This document shows positions 59,926 to 64,000 of a stretch of DNA of 64,000 nt, in pieces. The stretch lies in the NCBI GenBank assembly GCA_007258455.2, contig VDFB02358134.1, positions 211,532,026 through 211,596,025 on the forward strand, given 5' to 3'. Each line of letters opens with the position of its first letter. The stretch's first letter is position 1. The notes under the pieces are model-generated. The model was not told where the DNA came from. It saw only the letters and a list, made by a program, of their open reading frames with translations, and did not search any database. The translations under genes and the position numbers were made by a program. This DNA comes from Sequoia sempervirens (lineage: Eukaryota > Streptophyta > Pinopsida > Cupressales > Cupressaceae).

Positions 59926-59937
59926 TGGCATCAGAGC
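59926..59937 (+). promoter_or_regulatory. Primer-binding site of copia B
   Basis: TGGCATCAGAGC begins two bases after the LTR, a one-base variant of the usual TGGTATCAGAGC. The leader that follows (GGTTCC, then AGCTTGAGGTGA) matches the leader of the minus-strand element at 17870-17834. Confidence 0.9.
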
Positions 59938-59979
59938 AGGTTCCTTGGAAGAATTTTTATAGCTTGAGGTGATCCAAGA

Positions 59980-60714
59980 TGGTGACTTATAAGAATGATA
60001 GTCCTAGATTTGATGGAACAAATTATTACTTGTGGAAGACTTGAATGGAGTGTCATCTGAGATGCATTGGTGAACCCTATTGGAGCATTAAAAAAATATA
60101 TATGTTATTCCACAGAATGGTCTTGCTGCTTTTGTTGAGATCAGGGAGGCTGAGTATAATATCTAGGCTAAGGAAGCCTTGTTGAGTACTTTGGCTGATA
60201 CTGAGATGACAAATGTGATGGATTTAAAGACTTCTTATGAGATATGGAAAAAGTTGGAGACCTTGTAAGAAGGTGATGCTAATGTGAAGATTGCTAAGCT
60301 ATAAAGTTTGAAAGGGGAATATGAAAAATTAAAAATGGGTGATGATGAAAATGTTACTACTTTCATGCAAAGAGTGAATGAACTTGTGTGTGGTATCAGA
60401 TGTGCTGGTGGATAGATAGATGAATCAAAGATTGTTGCTAAAGTGCTTAGATCCTTTCCTAATTCTTGCAAATTCAAGGCTAGTGCTATTGAAGAGCTCT
60501 GCACTATGACAAATGTTACCAGAGATATGTTGATTGGTAAGCTTACTGCTTTTGAGTTGAGTGAATTTGGTGATGCCGTTCCTAAGGTTGACTATGCATT
60601 CAAGGCCACTACTTCTGGAAGAGATAAACAAAGATATTATTTGGGTGAAATTTCATCAAGAAAGGCATTCAAGTATGAGGATGAAATGAAACTGCTCGAT
60701 GAAGAATAGAGAGC
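59980..60714 (+). pseudogene. Copia B gag (UBN2-type), broken
   Basis: ATG near 59980 opens a standard copia gag with PRFDGTNYYLWK. Further conserved words are LSTLADTEMTNVM (60185-60220), SYEIWKKLE (60235), SLKGEYEKLKMG and FMQRVNELV (60305-60390). An 88-codon intact piece lies at 60443-60709. Stops and a frameshift near 60090 interrupt it. Gag would form the virus-like particle in the cytoplasm. Confidence 0.87.
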
Positions 60715-60731
60715 TTGAATAACTTGAAGCA

Positions 60732-61040
60732 TTGATTGTAAAAAGAGAAGCCAGAGGACAAGGTAAGTATAAGGGGAAGTTTTCTATTAAATGTTTCTCT
60801 TGCAATAAGACAGGTCATTTTGCATCAAGCTATCCTAAGAGAGTTGCCAAGCCAAGATTTAACAAGCCTAAATTCCAAAAGAAGTGCTACTATGCTATTG
60901 ATGAAGGTGTGACAGATGATGAAGCTGACAAAGGAAATTCAAGTGAAGATGAATTTGTGTTTATTGCTATCAAGGAGATTAATCTCGTGTCTACTGAATC
61001 TGCTATTTGTATGAATGTGGAGAAATCCCTAGCTGCTTGA
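60732..61040 (+). pseudogene. Copia B zinc knuckle and linker
   Basis: A 102-codon frame has CFSCNKTGHFASSYP. The zinc knuckle fits C-x2-C-x4-H-x4, but the last Cys is Tyr. An acidic Asp/Glu-rich linker leads to the protease. The gag nucleic-acid-binding site is therefore damaged. Confidence 0.85.
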
Positions 61041-61273
61041 GTTGAAGAGAAAGATGAATGGGTAACTGATAGTGGTTGTTCTCATCATGTATGACAGGAG
61101 ATAAAAGTAAGTTTGTGAGTTTGGAAAATTATGATGGTGGTGTTGTGAGATTTGGTGATGATAAAGTTGGTGTGATTCATGGAAGAGGATGTATTTCTCT
61201 TGATGGTAAGCATAATATTGATGATGTATTGTATGTTAAAGGTTTGAAGCATAATCTTTTAAGTGTTCGATAG
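61041..61273 (+). pseudogene. Copia B aspartic protease
   Basis: The active-site Asp-Ser-Gly is present at 61068-61076 in the copia form DSGCSHH, and is followed directly by a frameshift. The rest continues in the frame from 61076, with GRGCISLDG and the DVLYVKGLKHNLLS stretch typical of the copia protease to integrase linker. It would cut the Gag-Pol polyprotein if intact. Confidence 0.85.
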
Positions 61274-62340
61274 ATGCTTGATAAGGGATACAATCTTCAG
61301 TTCATGGATGGTAAGTGCAAGATATTGGGAAATTTTGGAAATGTGATTGCATTAGGTACAAAAACAAAAGGTAATATTTTCCACCTGAGTGTTGCTAGTA
61401 AAAGTTATTTGATTGCTCAAATTGATGAAAGATGGTTGTGGCATAGGAGAATGTGTCATGTTAACTTTGATAATATTGTCAAGATAAGTTCCACTAAGAT
61501 TGTGAGAGATCTTCCTAAGCTAATGAAACCTACTAATGCCATATGCAAAGAATGTTAGTTAGGAAAGCAAATAATAATTTCATTCTAGAGTAAACAACAA
61601 AATTCAAATGGATTGTTGGATCTTGTGCATATCGATTTGTGTGGTCCTGTTAGAACTAGAAGTTTACAAGGATATAGGTATTTCATGTTGCTTATTGATG
61701 ACTATTCAAGGATGATGTGGGCTACTTTCTTAAGGGAGAAATTTGAAGCTTTGGAAAAGTTCAAGATATTTAAGGCTATGGTTGAGATAGAGACAAGTCT
61801 GAAGATTAAGTTTCTGAGATCAGATAGAGGTGGTGAATTCACTTCTGGTGAGTTTAATTATTTTTGTGAAGATCATGGAATAAAGAGAAAATTATCTACA
61901 TCGCGGACCCCTCAACAAAATGGAGTTGTGGAAAGGAAGAACAAAAAATTTTTAGATGTTGCTAGAACCATGATGTTGGAAGGAAATGTACCTCATATCT
62001 ACTAGAGAGAAGCTGTGAGTATTGTTGTGTACACACTTAACCCAGTACAAATCAAAGGTGATATTGGTAAGACTCCTTTTGAGCTATGGATTGGTCAAAA
62101 ACCTACTGTTAGATATTTCAAGATCTTTGGAAGCAAGTGTTATATCAAAAGAGATGAAGATATAGGAAAGTTTGATGCTAGGAGTGATGAAGGAATCTTT
62201 CTGGGTTATGCTACTAAAAGTAAGGCCTATCGGTGTTACAATAAGAGACTGAAGAAAATGGTTGAAAGTGTAAATGTAAAGGTTGATGAAGGATTTGGTA
62301 CACCATCCAGAACCTATGGATATGATTCTAATGATTAGAA
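61274..62340 (+). pseudogene. Copia B integrase
   Basis: The pre-integrase HHCC motif is readable (LWHRRMCH near 61437, CKEC near 61546). The catalytic triad is complete: Asp at 61634-61636 (HIDLCGP), Asp at 61823-61825 (RSDRGGEF) and Glu at 61931-61933 (NGVVERKN), with the D-35-E spacing expected for an rve core. Stops near 61556 and 62005 break the frame. The C-terminal part has FELWIGQKP and the EGIFLGYATKSKAYRCYN stretch, standard in copia. Integrase would insert the cDNA with a 5-bp stagger. Confidence 0.9.
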
Positions 62341-63640
62341 TGATAATACAAACAAAGGAAAGCAAGGTTAGACTACAATTCAAGTTAAAACCATTCTAAT
62401 GAATCAAGAAGATCAAGAGGAAGGAGAACTGGTGGAATAACAAAAGAGAGATCAAAAGATCCTAAATTTGAAGAACATTCTAAGAAGACTTTGAGGTATG
62501 TGAGATTAAATCATTCAGAAAATCAAATCATAGGTGATAAGAACAAAGTTGTCTATACCAGGAGAAGAATTGTAGAAGGATATTGTTTGATTTCAAAGAG
62601 TAAGCCTAACAATGTGAATGAATCATGCAAAGATGAACATTGGGTTGAAGCAATGAAATAGGAAATACAAAAAATTGAAAAGAATGATACATGGATTCTT
62701 TTTCTCATACCTAAGGATAAGAATTTAATTGTAGCTAAATGGGTTCTTAGAAATAAACTGAATGCACAAGGTGAAGTGGTTAGAAACAAAGCAAGACTGG
62801 TATGTAAGGGATATTCACAGATGGAAGCTATTGATTCTGGAGAAACCTTTTCCCTTGTTGCTATAATTGAAGTTGTGAGATTGTTTCTTGCTTATGTTGC
62901 TTACAAATACTAAAAGGTTTATCAAATGGATGTCAAGTTAGCTTTTCTAAATGGTGAGTTGGAAGAAGAAGTTTATGTTGAACAACCAGATGGATTCCAA
63001 TTAATTGATCAGGGAGATATGGTTTTTCAATTGAAGAAAGCATTGCATGGACTCAAACAAGCCCCTAGAGCATGGTATGCCAGATTAGATAAGACTTGGT
63101 GAAGCTTGGATTCAACAAAGGTACTACTGATAGTAATTTGTATTTCAAGAATGATGATAAAGATTTAATTGTGGAAGTTTTTTTTGATGATATCATATTT
63201 GGAGGAGATGATAGCCTGTGCATGAAGTTTTCTAATGAGATGCATAATGAGTTTGAGATCAATGATTGGACTGATGAAATTATTCTTGGGATTTAAAATT
63301 ACTCAACCGGATAAAGGGATCTTTATATCTCAATCCAAGTATGTGAAAGAATTGTTGAAGAAATTTGGTATGAAATATAAAAAGCTAGTTGGTACACCCA
63401 TGGTGACTAGATGCAAGTTGATAAATGATGATGATTCTCTGAAGGAAAATCAAACTAGATACAGATCAATGATTGGTGAATTACTTTATTTGACTCAAAC
63501 TAGGCCTGATATCATGAATGTTGTATGTATTGTTGCAAGATTTCAAGCTGATCCTAAAGAATCTCATGTGACTACTATGAAGAGGATTTTTAGATACTTG
63601 AAGGGGACAATTGATTTTGGTCCATGGTAACCTAAATATG
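62341..63640 (+). pseudogene. Copia B reverse transcriptase
   Basis: Copia RT motifs appear in order: AKWVLRNKLNAQGEV (62735), ARLVCKGYSQ (62790), [18 protein letters not shown] (62920-62975), [14 protein letters not shown] (63040-63080), then the catalytic box as FFDDI (about 63180), where copia usually has YVDD, and SMIGELLYLTQTRPDI (63465-63510). Frameshifts occur at about 63095 and 63290. The two catalytic Asp remain. RT copies the RNA to cDNA within the particle. Confidence 0.88.
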
Positions 63641-64000
63641 ATGATCTTACTTTGAGTGCCTTTACTGATGTTGATTGGGAAGGAAATGTGAAATGAGAAG
63701 TACTAGTGGTGAAGCATTTTTCTTGGGAAAGAACTTGATTTCATGGTTAAGAAAAAAGCATAATGCTATTTCTTTATCTACAACATAGGCATAATACATT
63801 GGTGTGCTAACAATTATACTCAAGTACTATGGATGAAGCAAATGTTGAAGGATATCAGAGTTGTGTATGATGATCCTATTGTTATATTCTATGATTACTA
63901 AAGTGTTATTGACATTTCAAAGAATCTGGTGCTGCATTCAAAGACCAAGCATATATCTATCAAGTTTCACTTTTTGAGAAAGTAAGTGAAAAGGAAGTCA
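63641..64000 (+). pseudogene. Copia B RNase H, partial
   Basis: LSAFTDVDWEG near 63650 matches the start of copia RNase H (usually SDADWAG). After this the frame is broken by several stops, and the window ends before the domain is complete. The 3' LTR is not in view. Confidence 0.75.

Larger units (their letters stand above)
58679..64000 (+). mobile_element. Copia-type LTR retrotransposon B, runs off the window end
   Basis: 5' LTR (58679-59923), primer site, gag, zinc knuckle, protease, integrase, RT and start of RNase H are in standard copia order on the plus strand. The 3' LTR lies beyond 64000. It is inserted in the LINE C-terminus; TTGGA (58674-58678) is the expected left target-site duplication, to be checked outside the window. 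Stops and frameshifts occur in every domain, so this copy is dead, but it is the only one here with full pol. Confidence 0.9.

Overview
The window is nuclear DNA from a plant, very likely one with a large repeat-filled genome; a gymnosperm is a guess, not shown. Evidence: plant-type Ty1/copia and L1-type LINE remains, LTR retrotransposons primed by the initiator-tRNA site TGGTATCAGAGC, 5-bp target-site duplications (TSDs), AT-rich spacers and telomere-like GGGTTA repeats. I find no intact host protein gene and no rRNA or functional tRNA gene. Nearly all recognisable coding sequence is decayed transposon.

Layout. 1-9,400: noncoding DNA full of local duplications (57-bp tandem array, 59-, 123-, 195- and 727-bp duplications), a reverse-strand tRNA-derived SINE cluster near 7.9-8.3 kb, and one or two possible orphan exons. 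11.9-19.4 kb: a reverse-strand Gln/Asn/Pro-rich gag-like coding region split by a complete 6.0-kb LTR element (13036-19045, minus strand). That element has zinc-knuckle gag and a long unknown ORF but no protease, integrase or reverse transcriptase. 20.4-26 kb: members of a roughly 1-kb inverted-repeat DNA transposon family with 4-bp TSDs. 26.8-32.7 kb: a second copia-type element (26818-32696) with a gag-protease fragment only, carrying two more members of the 1-kb family. 33.6-40.1 kb: a segmental duplication whose second copy holds a 2.28-kb foldback element with a telomere-like core. 40.4-43.6 kb: a 3.2-kb probable solo LTR. 43.8-48.9 kb: 410-bp and 54-bp tandem repeats, about 1 kb of telomere-like DNA, and an AT-rich nested palindrome. 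49.9-58.7 kb: an L1-type LINE (ORF1, pyrimidine-rich tract, ORF2) whose reverse transcriptase is split by a second 3.4-kb solo LTR (54471-57846). 58.7-64 kb: 5' LTR, gag, protease, integrase and RT of a fuller copia element that runs off the window end.

The elements record an insertion order: LINE, then solo LTR and copia element into it; gag-like element, then non-autonomous copia into it; copia A, then the 1-kb transposons into it. The non-autonomous element at 13-19 kb shares LTR end sequence, primer site and leader with the fuller copia element at 58.7 kb, so the two look like a parasite/helper pair. The 1-kb family, with perfect 4-bp TSDs in four copies, is the best candidate for something undescribed.
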